64,000 nucleotides of DNA from Caulobacter sp. UNC279MFTsu5.1 (GCF_900114015.1 NZ_FORN01000022.1:1-64000), one strand, 5' to 3'. Numbered from the stretch's first letter, positions 34,274 to 44,047 are shown. Notes: generated by a model from the sequence alone, not told the origin. A program made the numbers and translations.

Positions 34274-34449
34274 GGGCGAAGCGTCTAATCCCCTTCCCGC
34301 CTCATAGCGAAGAAAAGTCCGCGAGTTCGAAGTCCAGTCGCGCGACTAAGTTCTACCCACGGTTTCGCGACCACGAGACCCAAAGAGTCCGGCCTCTCTC
34401 CGGCTGAAGGTCTCATCGCGGGTGTCCGCAACCGCCGCAGCCCGTCACA

Positions 34450-34461
34450 GGTAACGTTACC
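34450..34461. promoter_or_regulatory. LacI-type operator 1
   Basis: GGTAACGTTACC is a perfect 12-bp palindrome with the central CG expected for LacI-family operators. It lies 255 bp before the receptor start and 177 bp after the LacI-type gene. Confidence 0.65.
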
Positions 34462-34623
34462 ATATGGAAGACCCGCCCTCTTGACGCATCCACATCCCGC
34501 ATTTTGCGCCAATTTTCACAAGAAGGTGGCACATTTCGTCCTAGCAGCGAACAGAGGATCCCTCTTGAGCGTCGTTATGTCGGAGTATTGACATGCCGAG
34601 ACAGCGGACATACCAAATTTTAC

Positions 34624-34635
34624 GATAACGCTACC
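34624..34635. promoter_or_regulatory. LacI-type operator 2
   Basis: GATAACGCTACC shares 10 of 12 positions with operator 1, and it is again centred on CG. It lies 70 bp before the receptor start, a position for repression. Two boxes 174 bp apart could support a repressor loop. Confidence 0.55.
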
Positions 34636-34704
34636 ATCGACCGGGCGAACGCCCGCAGGAAGCGTCAAACGCGCCGGCCAACGGCGCTTTAGGGAGGGAT
34701 GGAT

Positions 34705-37700
34705 ATGGTCTCGACGGACAGAGAGCTTTCGCGCGCCCGCGCCGGGAGCACCGGGAATTCCAATTTGGGCGCCGCGGCGAACGCGGCGATAAACGGACGT
34801 TTAGTCCGGCAAATGAAGCGCATGACTTTCAGCTCGGCCGGCGCGGCCGCCCTGCTCGCTAGCCTGATCGCCTCCCCGGCCCTGGCGCAGACCACCGCGC
34901 CCACGCCGGAGACCGCCACGGTCAGCGAGATCGTCGTGACCGGAACACGCATTCAGACCACGGGCTTCACCGCGCCCACGCCCACGTCGATGATCGGCGA
35001 GGCCCAGATCCAGAACAACGCCCAGCCCAACGTCTTCGCCACCATCGTCCAACTGCCGTCCTTGCAGGGCTCCAGCGGATCGACGACCAACACCTTCAGC
35101 ACCTCTAGCGGCCAGCAGGGCCTCAGCTCGTTCTCGCTTCGCGGCTTGGGCACCATCCGCACCCTGACCCTGCTCGACGGACAGCGCGTGGTCGGGGCCT
35201 ACTACACAGGCGTCACCGACGTCAGCCTGTTCCCGCAACTGCTGATCAAGCGCGTGGATGTCGTGAACGGCGGCGCCTCGGCCTCCTATGGGTCGGACGC
35301 TGTGGGCGGCGTCGTCAACTTCATCACCGACACCCACTTCAACGGGCTCAAAGGCAACGTCCAGGCCGGCGTCACCACCTACGGCGACGATGAGCAGGGC
35401 CTGGTGCAACTGGCCGCGGGCCGCAGCTTCCTCAATGATCGCCTTCGCGTGGTCGCCAGCGGCGAATGGGCCAAGGAGGACGGCGTGGGCCCGGGCGACT
35501 TCGGTCTGGACCTAGCCGGGGATCGCGACTGGTTCACCCAGACGACGATGATCAACCGCAACGTCACTAATGACGGCTCGCCGCAGTATGTGATGCGGGA
35601 CTTCGCCCAGCCCTACAACTACACCAAGTACGGCCTGATCTCCGCGGGCCCGCTGCAAGGCACGGCCTTCGACCAGAACGGCCAGCCGTTCCAGTTCCAA
35701 TACGGCTCCAACGGCGTGCCGTCCAAGGCCGCCAACGGGGCGGTCATCGGCTGCTTCCCCGGATTCTGCGTCGGCGGCGACCTGTCGGGCAATGTCGACA
35801 CCGGCCGCACGCTCCAGTCGGCGATCGAACGCAAGGTCGCCTATGGCCGCGTGGGCTACGACTTCGCCGACAACAACGAGGTCTATCTGTCGTTCAACCT
35901 TGGCCAGGTCAAAACCCACAACCAGCCGGTGAACGGGGAAAATCGCCCAGGCTTGACCCTGCAGTGCGCCAATCCGTACGTGCCCGCTTCGGTGCAGGCC
36001 GCGTGCGCCACCGCGGGCGTCACCAGCTTCCAGTTCGGCACCAGCAACGCACTGCTGCCCAACACCGAGGTTCACACCGACCGCCGTCAGTATCGCACCG
36101 TCGCCGGCCTGAAGGGCAAGTTCGCGGCCTTCAATTCCGATTGGAGCTATGACGCCTATTACGAGCACGGGGTGAACAAGACGGCGATCGACGTCGACCA
36201 CATCCTGCTCACGCCACATTACAACCAAGCCATCCAGGCGGTCACCTTGAACGGCGCGATCGTCTGCGCCGATCCCGTGGCGCGGGCCAACGGCTGCCAG
36301 CCGCTCAACATCATCGGCGGCAAGACGCCTTCGGCGGCGGCGCTGGCCTATGTCCAACCCGAGAACGGCCCGTTTCAGCGCCTACGCATGACCCAGGACG
36401 TGGTCAGCCTGAACTTCTCGGGCGCCCCGCTCAATCTGTGGGCCGGGCCGCTGTCGGTGGCGTTCGGCGCCGAATATCGCCGGGAGTTCTATACCGTCCG
36501 CGCCGACGCCTATGGCGCGGGCGTCTCGGACCGCAGCCCCAACACGGCCGAGTTCCCGGCCGACCCCGTGCTGTCGACCGTCGGCAACAATTGGTACGCG
36601 GGCAACTACAAGAACGGCAACGGCGCCTACCACGTCGAGGAAGCCTATCTCGAAGTGGACGTCCCCCTGATCAACTCCGAGCCCCTAGGGCGCGCCAACT
36701 TCAACGCCGCGGCGCGGGTGACCGACTACAGCACCTCGGGAACCGTCTGGACCTGGAAAGCCGGCGGCACCTGGGACACACCCCTCAAGGGCTTGCGCCT
36801 GCGCGGAGTCACCTCCCGCGACGTACGCGCGCCCAATCTTTCGGAATTGTTCGCCGCGCCGGTCACGACCACCCTGCCCAACTTCCTGGACCCGGTGCGC
36901 AACGTGAACGTGGTGGCGATCCAGAACGCCGTGGGCAACCCCAACCTGACCCCCGAGATCGCCCGCAACACCGAGCTCGGGGTGGTTTTGGCCAACCCTT
37001 CGTGGCTGCCCGGCTTCAGCGCCTCGTTCGACTATTACAAGATCAAGATCGACGACGTCATCTCAAGCTTGGGCGCGGCCCAGATCGTCGACCTGTGCTT
37101 TCGAAACATCCTGCCCGAGACCTGCGGGACCTATAATCTCAACAACACCAGCGGCCCCAACTACATCAACGTCCAGTCGTTCAACCTGGCCTCGTGGAAG
37201 ACCAGCGGCTTCGACATCGAAGCCAGCTATCGCTGGCAACGACCTCTGGGCCTGGACGGCAACTTCACCCTGCGAGCCCTGGCCACGCATATCCGGGAGT
37301 TCATCACCGACACGGGCCTGCCGGGCACCGCGCCGACCGACTCAGCGGGCGTGAACACCGGGGCGACGCCGGACTGGAAGTGGCTGGCGATCCAAACCTA
37401 CGAGAACGATCGCTTCAGCCTGACAGTCCAGGAGCGCTGGTTCAGCGACGGCAACTACGGCAACCAGTATGTCGTCTGCGCCGCGGGAAGCTGTCCCGTC
37501 TCGACGGCGATCGCGCCCACGATCGACAAGAACTTCATGCCGGGCGCGTTCTACCTGGACATCGGCGGCACGTATAACATCCGCCAGGACGTGACGGCCT
37601 ATTTCAAGGTCGACAACGTCTTCGATCATGACCCGGCCAAGTCGCCCGCCTACGCCAATCCCGCCCTCTACGACATCGTCGGGCGCATCTATCGCGGGGG

Positions 37701-37719
37701 CGTCCGCTTCCGCTTCTAG
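34705..37719 (+). CDS. Large TonB-dependent receptor, probable glycan importer
   Basis: A receptor of 1004 residues (968 if started at 34813). A TonB-box-like SEIVVTGTRIQTTGF is followed by the plug (FATIVQLPSLQGSSGSTTNT, SFSLRGLGTIRTLTLLDGQR, SYGSDAVGGVVNFIT) and a 22-strand barrel ending GGVRFRF. AGGGAGGG lies 6 bp before the ATG at 34705, which argues for that start. The hydrophobic signal core (AAALLASLIASPALA) comes only after 38 more residues, and an ATG at 34813 would give a standard signal peptide without a clear ribosome site. LacI-type boxes upstream suggest sugar-controlled uptake. Confidence 0.9.
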   Translation: MVSTDRELSRARAGSTGNSNLGAAANAAINGRLVRQMKRMTFSSAGAAALLASLIASPALAQTTAPTPETATVSEIVVTGTRIQTTGFTAPTPTSMIGEAQIQNNAQPNVFATIVQLPSLQGSSGSTTNTFSTSSGQQGLSSFSLRGLGTIRTLTLLDGQRVVGAYYTGVTDVSLFPQLLIKRVDVVNGGASASYGSDAVGGVVNFITDTHFNGLKGNVQAGVTTYGDDEQGLVQLAAGRSFLNDRLRVVASGEWAKEDGVGPGDFGLDLAGDRDWFTQTTMINRNVTNDGSPQYVMRDFAQPYNYTKYGLISAGPLQGTAFDQNGQPFQFQYGSNGVPSKAANGAVIGCFPGFCVGGDLSGNVDTGRTLQSAIERKVAYGRVGYDFADNNEVYLSFNLGQVKTHNQPVNGENRPGLTLQCANPYVPASVQAACATAGVTSFQFGTSNALLPNTEVHTDRRQYRTVAGLKGKFAAFNSDWSYDAYYEHGVNKTAIDVDHILLTPHYNQAIQAVTLNGAIVCADPVARANGCQPLNIIGGKTPSAAALAYVQPENGPFQRLRMTQDVVSLNFSGAPLNLWAGPLSVAFGAEYRREFYTVRADAYGAGVSDRSPNTAEFPADPVLSTVGNNWYAGNYKNGNGAYHVEEAYLEVDVPLINSEPLGRANFNAAARVTDYSTSGTVWTWKAGGTWDTPLKGLRLRGVTSRDVRAPNLSELFAAPVTTTLPNFLDPVRNVNVVAIQNAVGNPNLTPEIARNTELGVVLANPSWLPGFSASFDYYKIKIDDVISSLGAAQIVDLCFRNILPETCGTYNLNNTSGPNYINVQSFNLASWKTSGFDIEASYRWQRPLGLDGNFTLRALATHIREFITDTGLPGTAPTDSAGVNTGATPDWKWLAIQTYENDRFSLTVQERWFSDGNYGNQYVVCAAGSCPVSTAIAPTIDKNFMPGAFYLDIGGTYNIRQDVTAYFKVDNVFDHDPAKSPAYANPALYDIVGRIYRGGVRFRF

Positions 37720-37727
37720 TTCAGCGA

Positions 37728-37758
37728 CCAGGCCGCCATCGGAAACATGGCGGCCTGG
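37728..37758 (+). terminator. Hairpin after the receptor gene
   Basis: CCAGGCCGCCAT (37728-37739) and ATGGCGGCCTGG (37747-37758) form a perfect 12-bp stem with a 7-base loop, 8 bp past the stop. No T-run follows. Confidence 0.6.
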
Positions 37759-38588
37759 CGACACCTCCCGACCAAAGCTCATTGAGGCGCCGCGCGCGCC
37801 TGGCCGGCGCCCAAGCCGCCAGGCGCGCGCGGCAGGATCCAGCACGCTCCCACCGCGCCCGCGCCTTTCGCCTTTGGCCGGTCCGAAAGCTGCAGAGCCG
37901 CACTGAGCCCTGCTAGCGCGGTGGAAGCGCCAGAAGCGGGCTTCGCCGTCCTGATAGAATCCGGACTTGAACGGCTTGCCGACCGGTCATCCGTCCGAAG
38001 AGCCAGATCACGCTAGGCGCCATCAAGCCCGTGGACGGCGATCTGCCCGAGCCGCGCCTCGACGGCCCCTGACCCATTCCCGCAGATCGATCAGCTTCGG
38101 GCGCACCCGGATCGCCGCCTTCGGAGGCGCCATGGCGCGAGACAGTACCAATTTAGGCCCAATAAATAACCTTATGCGCCCATTCGCACGCCGAAAACCG
38201 CATTCTCTTAGGCACCTTCCAGAAAACTCATATTGATCATATGAATGATTAAGTTCACATTCTGACGGTGGTCATAAATTGGTATGCAAGAGACGCCTAC
38301 CGACTCCTGGCCACGGGGGAACACACCGGCCGCTTCGCGGAAATATGAGAAGGGGGACCACGCCCGATCCGGTCGGAGACGAAAACGGAGACGCGCTCAC
38401 AATTCTTAGCGCGTCAAGTTAAGCATTACAGACAACCACGAGATGAAATAAAACATACAAAGGGTAATCGCCTCAAAATAAAAGCAACCATAAGCATACA
38501 AGCAACACCATCACGACAGTGGGCTTGCATCAACGCTTAAGGAATGCAGAAGTATTTGCTACTCTACAATACAAAAGGGGAATGGGAA
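37759..38588. other. Long gap between two receptor genes
   Basis: No intact gene. On the reverse strand around 37925-37985 a readable segment PVGKPFKSGFYQDGEARFWR looks like genuine protein but has no start and is bounded by stops, so it may be gene debris. From about 38150 to 38560 the DNA is AT-rich and carries the promoter of the next receptor; ATGATCATATGAATGAT-like dyad bases occur near 38230-38250. Confidence 0.4.
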
Positions 38589-41264
38589 ATGAAACTTCGA
38601 CACTACGCCATGATGAGCACCGCCTTGTCGGGCTTCTTCTTCGCGAACGTGGCATCGGCCCAACAGGCTCCGCCTGCGGGCTCCGGCGACGAGATCGAGG
38701 CGGTCGTCGTCACAGGCTTCCGCAAGAGCCTGGCGACGGCGCTGCAGGCCAAACGCAACGACATCCGCGTCTCGGACGGCATCTCCGCCGAGGACCTGGG
38801 TAAGTTTCCGAGCGACAACATCGCCGAGGCCATTCAGCGCATCCCGGGCGTCCAGATCCAGAACGTCAACGGGCGCGGCGCCACCATCAGCATCCGTGGC
38901 CTTGGCCCGCAGTACGCGAAGGTGACCCTGAACGGTCAGGACTTCGCCAATCCCAACTTCATCGACGGCTTCCGCTTCGACATCATCCAGACCGAACTGG
39001 CCAGTTCGGTGCAGGTCTACAAGTCGCCGACGGCCGACATGGACATGGGCGGCCTGGCCGGCACCATCGACATCAGCACGGCTAAGCCGCTCGACATCAA
39101 CGGTCAGAGACTGATCCTCTCGGCCAAGGGCCAGAAGGCCACGCTGGCCGGCGGCGGCGTCAATCCTGCTTTCGGCCTCGTCTACGCCAACCAGTATCTG
39201 GACGGGCGCCTGGGCGTCTACGCCGGTCTGAACTACCAGGAACTCGACGACCGCGCCGATTACGCGTTCATGGATCGCTGGTACACGGCCTCGGGCGCCC
39301 CCAATGAGTTTGCAGGTTCGGTCGCGACGCCACAGGGCACGCTGGTCCCACGCCGCTTCCGCTATCGGCGCATCGACCGCACCTCGGAACGCACCCAGTT
39401 CAACGCCGGCGTCGAGTACAAGGCGACCGACAATCTGAAGCTGGGCTTCACGGGCGTCTATTCGAAGGACGCCACCAAGTACAACGTCAACCAGATGGTG
39501 TTCGGCAACTTCGCCAAGTCCTCGGTCGCGCCGGTGAAGGTGGCCAATGGCGCGGCCACCGTCGTCAACCTCGGCAACTTCACGTTCGACAACAACCGTC
39601 AGCTTGAAGTGCGCGACCTGTCGACCCAGGCCTATACCGGCTACGCCCGCTGGGATCTGGCGCCGAAGTGGCAGGCCAACGCCGTCGTGCACTACACCAA
39701 GGGCGACGGCTATCTCAGCGAAGAGGCCGCGATCATCGAGCCGAGGATCGCCTCGGGCGTGCTGGACTTCAGCAACCCCGACAGCATCAAGTTCACCATG
39801 TCGAGCGCGGCGACGGATCCCAGCGTCTATGCGACCTCGAACCTGGCCTGGTCGACCTATCCGAACGGCGCCCAGAATCATCAGGTCACCGACAGCAAGT
39901 CCGCCCAGCTCGACGTGAAGTACGAGGCGGGCTGGGGCGTCGTCAGCGACGTCCAGTTCGGCGGCAAACTCAAGAAGGAGGGCTTCGACCGCAACGTCAC
40001 CCGTCGCGACTTCTTCGACGACTTCTTCCAGTACGTTCCGACCTATACGGCCAGCAATCCGAAGGTCACCAACTTCCTGGACGGCGCGATCACCGGCGTG
40101 GACAGTTGGCTGACGCCCGACATCGAAGCCTATCGCAAGGCCCTGGCGGACAAGGGCGTGACGGTGCCGGCCGTCTACAACCCTCAGGACTCGTACGGCC
40201 TCTCGCGCAACGTCGACTCGCTCTACGCGATGACGAACCTGCGCGGCGACCTCGGCCCAGTGCCGTTCCGCGCCAATATCGGGGCGCGCTACGAGTCGAC
40301 CAAGCAGACGGTCACTTCGAACCTGACCGATGGCTGTGACTGCGACATCCAGAACCTGCTGGGCAAGATCTCGACGACCAGCAAGTACGACAACATCCTG
40401 CCCAGCGCCAACGTGGTGTTCGATTTCACCGACAGCCTGATCCTGCGGCTGGCGGCGGCCAAGACCCTGGTCCGGCCGATCCTCGACAGCAGCTCCAAGC
40501 TCAACACCACCCAGTTCGAGACCCAGGACAGCGCCGGCCAGACCACGGTCTTCGTCGACCAGGGCAGTCCGACGCTGAAGCCGCTGACCGCCAAGAACCT
40601 GGATGTCAGCCTGGAGTGGTACTACGGCAAGGGCGCAGGCCTGAGCTTCGGCGCCTTCGCCAAGGACGTGAAGAACGGCACCTTCACCTCGCTAGTCTGT
40701 CCGACGTCATGGAACGGCGTCAATCTGACGATGAACGCTTCGACCAACGACTGCACCGGCGCGAACGGCAAGATCTACGACATCACCGTCACCCAGAACG
40801 ATCCGTCGGTGATCAAGCTGCGCGGCTATGAGGTCAACTGGCAACAGTCGCTGGACGCCTGGCTGCCGATCGACGGCTTCGGGATCATCGCCAACTACAC
40901 CTATGTGAACCCGAAGTATTCCACGACCGGCTTCTCGCTCCGGAACCTGTCTCGCAAGTCGGGCAACCTGACCGGCTACTGGGAGAACGACAAGTTCAGC
41001 ACCCGGGTGTCGGCCAACTATCGCAGCGCCTACGAGCAAAGCAGCGTCGACAGCTTCTTCGCGCGTGAGGGGCACACCATCAAGTCGGGCGTGCAGGTGG
41101 ACTTCTCGGCCAGCTATAACCTGAACGACCACATGACGCTCACGGCCGCGGGTCAAAACCTCTTCAACAAGAAGGAAGAGGCCTACAAGAAGACGCCGAG
41201 CCTCTGGCAGGAGACCGGCGTGTTCGGTCCCAGCTACCAGATCAGCTTCGTCTACAAGATGTAG
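38589..41264 (+). CDS. TonB-dependent receptor upstream of the GH2 gene
   Basis: An 891-residue outer-membrane receptor. The signal peptide is MKLRHYAMMSTALSGFFFAN ending VASA. EAVVVTGFRKSLATAL is the TonB box and start of the plug. It is followed by ISAEDLGKFPSDNIAEAIQR, IPGVQIQNVNGRGATISIRG and VYKSPTADMDMGGLAGTIDI. The barrel ends YQISFVYKM. The ISAEDLGKFPS block is typical of receptors beside sugar-degrading enzymes in Caulobacterales. The ATG at 38589 has AGGGGAATGGGAA upstream; an in-frame ATG at 38544 is rejected. Tandem hairpins separate it from the GH2 gene. Confidence 0.9.
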   Translation: MKLRHYAMMSTALSGFFFANVASAQQAPPAGSGDEIEAVVVTGFRKSLATALQAKRNDIRVSDGISAEDLGKFPSDNIAEAIQRIPGVQIQNVNGRGATISIRGLGPQYAKVTLNGQDFANPNFIDGFRFDIIQTELASSVQVYKSPTADMDMGGLAGTIDISTAKPLDINGQRLILSAKGQKATLAGGGVNPAFGLVYANQYLDGRLGVYAGLNYQELDDRADYAFMDRWYTASGAPNEFAGSVATPQGTLVPRRFRYRRIDRTSERTQFNAGVEYKATDNLKLGFTGVYSKDATKYNVNQMVFGNFAKSSVAPVKVANGAATVVNLGNFTFDNNRQLEVRDLSTQAYTGYARWDLAPKWQANAVVHYTKGDGYLSEEAAIIEPRIASGVLDFSNPDSIKFTMSSAATDPSVYATSNLAWSTYPNGAQNHQVTDSKSAQLDVKYEAGWGVVSDVQFGGKLKKEGFDRNVTRRDFFDDFFQYVPTYTASNPKVTNFLDGAITGVDSWLTPDIEAYRKALADKGVTVPAVYNPQDSYGLSRNVDSLYAMTNLRGDLGPVPFRANIGARYESTKQTVTSNLTDGCDCDIQNLLGKISTTSKYDNILPSANVVFDFTDSLILRLAAAKTLVRPILDSSSKLNTTQFETQDSAGQTTVFVDQGSPTLKPLTAKNLDVSLEWYYGKGAGLSFGAFAKDVKNGTFTSLVCPTSWNGVNLTMNASTNDCTGANGKIYDITVTQNDPSVIKLRGYEVNWQQSLDAWLPIDGFGIIANYTYVNPKYSTTGFSLRNLSRKSGNLTGYWENDKFSTRVSANYRSAYEQSSVDSFFAREGHTIKSGVQVDFSASYNLNDHMTLTAAGQNLFNKKEEAYKKTPSLWQETGVFGPSYQISFVYKM

Positions 41265-41300
41265 CCAGCCGGCTTCATCGACGAAATGTCGCCTAACCCA

Positions 41301-41387
41301 GCGTCGCGGGCTTGAAATCCGCGACGCACCGCCTTCCCCCTTACCCGCCGCGTCCGGCCTGACATCCGCGCGGCGGGTAGCTTTTTT
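41301..41387 (+). terminator. Tandem hairpins with T-run after the receptor gene
   Basis: The first stem is GCGTCGCGG/CCGCGACGC (41301-41309 with 41319-41327). The second is TACCCGCCGCG/CGCGGCGGGTA (41342-41352 with 41369-41379), followed by GCTTTTTT. The second is a textbook intrinsic terminator and lies only 31 bp before the GH2 start, so GH2 either has a promoter inside it or relies on read-through. Confidence 0.8.
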
Positions 41388-41418
41388 CACCGCTGTCCTT
41401 GTTCCAGGGAGCCCTGTT

Positions 41419-43890
41419 TTGCCGATCGATCGACGCACCTTGATCAGCGCCTTGCCTGTCGCGGGCGCGGCGATCGCGCCGGCCTTGGCGAAGGCGGCCG
41501 AACCGGCGTCGACGGCGGCGCCTGCTCCTCGCCAGCGGATCCGTCTGGACGATGGCTGGCGCTTCGCCCTGGGCCACGCCGCCGATCCCGATCGCGACTT
41601 CGGCTTCGGCGAATTCCAGCAGACCTTCGCCAAACAAGGGCGGGGCGTCGGCCGCATCGCCGCGCCCGACTACGACGACAGCGGCTGGCGGGACGTGACG
41701 CTGCCCCACGACTGGGCGGTGGAGCTGCCGTTCGTCGACAACGCGCGCTTCACCCGCAACCCCGCCAACAAGGACGACGAGGATCTCGCCGCCGCTCACG
41801 GCTACAGGCCGATCGGCCGGGGTTTCCCCGAAACCTCCGTCGGCTGGTACCGCACGATCCTGCCGATCGCCCCGGCCGACGCCCAAGGGCGCGTGGCCCT
41901 GGAGTTCGACGGGGCGTTCCGCGACGCCACCGTGATCGTCAACGGCTACATCGTTACCCAGCATCACAGCGGCTACGCCTCGTTCGGCGTCGACATCACC
42001 GAGTTCCTCAACACCGACGACAAGCCCAACGTGCTGCTCGTGCGGATCGACGCCAGCCTGGGCGAGGGCTGGTTCTACGAGGGCGCGGGCCTCTATCGCC
42101 ACGTCTGGCTGGTGAAGACCTCAACGCTGTTCGTGCCCCAGTGGGGCGTCTTCGTTCGCGCCGCCCCCGACGGCCGCGTCGAGGCCGACGTCGAACTGAC
42201 GAACCAACGCGATGCGCCGGCCCAGGCCAGGATCGAGGCCGTGGTGCTGGATCCGGCGGGCGCGCCGGTCGCCTCGGCCCAGACCGCCCAGGCCGTCGCG
42301 GGCTGGCGAACCGAGACCGCGCGCCTGGCCTGCGCCATCGCCTCGCCCCGCCTCTGGTCGACCGACGAGCCCAATCTCTACGTCCTGCGCGTGACCGTCC
42401 GGGAAGGCGAGGCGATCCGCGACATCTACGAGGTGCGCTTTGGCGTGCGCGCCTTCCGCTTCGACGCCCGCGAGGGCTTCTTCCTCAACGACCGGCCGCT
42501 GAAGCTCAAGGGCGTCAACAACCATCAGGATCATGCCGGAGTCGGCGCGGCGATCCCCGACGCCTTGCAGGTCTGGCGGCTGAAGCAACTGAAGACCCTG
42601 GGCGCCAACGCCTATCGCACCGCGCACAACCCGCCCACGCCCGAGCTTCTCGACGCCTGCGACGCGCTGGGGCTGCTGGTGATCGACGAAACACGCCAGA
42701 TGAGCTCCGCGCCCGAGCCGCTCGACGAACTGCGCCGCCTGGTCCGCCGCGACCGCAACCATGCGTGCGTGATGCTGTGGTCGATCGGCAACGAAGAGCC
42801 GCAGCAGGGAACCGCGCGCGGCGCCAAGATCGCCAAGGCCATGGTTCGCGAAGTCCGCGCGCTGGACCCGACCCGCAAGATCACCGCCGCCATGAACCGC
42901 GGCCAGGGCCAGGGGATCACCGAGGCCCTGGACGTGATGGGCTTCAACTACCACGAAGAGCTGATCGAGCCGTTCCGGGTCCAATATCCGGACATGCCAA
43001 TCATCGGCACCGAAACCGCCAGCGCCGTCTCCACGCGCGGCGAGTACGCCCGCGACGACAAGCGCGCCGTCGTCTCGTCGTACGATGTCGACGCGCCCTA
43101 CTGGGGCAAGACGGCCCAGGCCTGGTGGAGCCTCTACAATTCCAAGCCTTACCTGCTGGGCGGCTTCGTGTGGACAGGCTTCGACTATCGGGGCGAGCCG
43201 ACGCCGTTCAACTGGTGGCCGTCGGTGTCTTCCAACTTCGGCATCATGGACCTGTGCGGCCTGCCCAAGGACATCTTCTACTACTACCAGGCCTGGTGGC
43301 GCGACGACCTGCCGGTTCTGCATCTCCTGCCGCATTGGAACTGGGAGGGCCGCGAGGGCCAGCCGATCGAGGTCTGGGCCTATTCGAACCTCGAGGCCGT
43401 GGAGTTGTTCCTCAACGGCGTCTCCCTGGGCCGGAAGACGCCGCCCAAGGATGGGCATGCGCAATGGACGGTTCCCTACGCGCCCGGCCGGCTTGTCGCC
43501 TATGGCTTCAAGAACGGCCAGGTGGTGCTCAAGGCCGAGCGCCGCACGGCCGGCGCCCCCGCCCGCCTCGTCCTCGCGCCGGACCGCACGCAGTTGACCG
43601 CCGACGGCCAGGACGTGGCCGTGGTCAATGTCTCGGTCTGTGACAAGGCCGGCGTGATTGTGCCGAAGGCGGCCGTGCGGGTCGATTTCGGCCTTACCGG
43701 CCCAGGAAGACTGATCGGCGTCGGCAACGGCGACCCTAACAGCCACGAGCCGGACAAGGCCGCGTTCCGCACGACCTACAACGGCTGGGCCCAGGCGCTC
43801 GTCCAGACGCGCAAGGCCGGCGGGACCATCCGGCTGGAAGCCCGCGCCGAGGGATTGCCCAACGCGGTCGCCATCCTCTCCAGCCGTTGA
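41419..43890 (+). CDS. Exported glycoside hydrolase family 2, beta-galactosidase-like
   Basis: An 823-residue enzyme. The Tat-like signal is DRRTLISALPVAGAAIAPAL. The GH2 N-terminal sugar-binding domain (IRLDDGWRFALGHAADPDRD, DVTLPHDWAVELPF) comes first, then an Ig-like domain. The TIM barrel has acid/base Glu459 in WSIGNEEPQQ and nucleophile Glu532 in IIGTETASAV, and a DUF4982-like domain (PIEVWAYSNLEAVELFLNGV) and Ig-like C-terminus follow. Domain order matches GH2 beta-galactosidases and relatives acting on plant or gum glycans. The TTG start at 41419 follows AGGGAG. It acts with the preceding receptor to trim and import oligosaccharides. Confidence 0.9.
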   Translation: MPIDRRTLISALPVAGAAIAPALAKAAEPASTAAPAPRQRIRLDDGWRFALGHAADPDRDFGFGEFQQTFAKQGRGVGRIAAPDYDDSGWRDVTLPHDWAVELPFVDNARFTRNPANKDDEDLAAAHGYRPIGRGFPETSVGWYRTILPIAPADAQGRVALEFDGAFRDATVIVNGYIVTQHHSGYASFGVDITEFLNTDDKPNVLLVRIDASLGEGWFYEGAGLYRHVWLVKTSTLFVPQWGVFVRAAPDGRVEADVELTNQRDAPAQARIEAVVLDPAGAPVASAQTAQAVAGWRTETARLACAIASPRLWSTDEPNLYVLRVTVREGEAIRDIYEVRFGVRAFRFDAREGFFLNDRPLKLKGVNNHQDHAGVGAAIPDALQVWRLKQLKTLGANAYRTAHNPPTPELLDACDALGLLVIDETRQMSSAPEPLDELRRLVRRDRNHACVMLWSIGNEEPQQGTARGAKIAKAMVREVRALDPTRKITAAMNRGQGQGITEALDVMGFNYHEELIEPFRVQYPDMPIIGTETASAVSTRGEYARDDKRAVVSSYDVDAPYWGKTAQAWWSLYNSKPYLLGGFVWTGFDYRGEPTPFNWWPSVSSNFGIMDLCGLPKDIFYYYQAWWRDDLPVLHLLPHWNWEGREGQPIEVWAYSNLEAVELFLNGVSLGRKTPPKDGHAQWTVPYAPGRLVAYGFKNGQVVLKAERRTAGAPARLVLAPDRTQLTADGQDVAVVNVSVCDKAGVIVPKAAVRVDFGLTGPGRLIGVGNGDPNSHEPDKAAFRTTYNGWAQALVQTRKAGGTIRLEARAEGLPNAVAILSSR

Positions 43891-43895
43891 AGGGC

Positions 43896-43918
43896 GGCCG
43901 GCCTGACTTTGACCGGCC
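43896..43918 (+). terminator. Weak hairpin after GH2
   Basis: GGCCGG and CCGGCC pair around CCTGACTTTGA directly after the stop codon, with further GGGC/GCCC pairing possible outside. No T-run. Confidence 0.4.
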
Positions 43919-44000
43919 GGGCCTTCCGCCCGGATGCGCAAGGATCGCACGCTCGCCGCTCAAAACCGAGGCGCCCGCGGCTCGGTTGAACCGCCCCTCA

Positions 44001-44028
44001 GTATTACGCATTGCATCCTTCGTAATAT
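44001..44028. promoter_or_regulatory. NikR-type 6-16-6 inverted repeat, operator of the carboxylase operon
   Basis: GTATTACG (44001-44008) and CGTAATAT (44021-44028) are inverted arms separated by 12 bp. Counted as 6-bp arms the geometry is GTATTA-16 bp-TAATAT, the same spacing as E. coli NikR boxes (GTATGA-16-TCATAC, recalled knowledge). It ends 10 bp before the first ATG of the NikR-like gene, so binding would repress this operon and the regulator itself. A matching site lies at 54808-54835. Confidence 0.75.
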
Positions 44029-44047
44029 CGATGATGGGATGCGCAAC

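Larger units (their letters stand above)
34274..34704. other. Regulatory gap between LacI gene and receptor
   Basis: No gene seen. It contains the two LacI-type boxes annotated separately and an AT-rich stretch at about 34490-34640 that is the probable receptor promoter. Confidence 0.5.

Noticed and set aside
43890..44040. Guanidine (ykkC-type) riboswitch in the carboxylase leader
   Set aside because: Only about 150 bp, and the conserved riboswitch loops I know are not present. The inverted repeat explains the region better.
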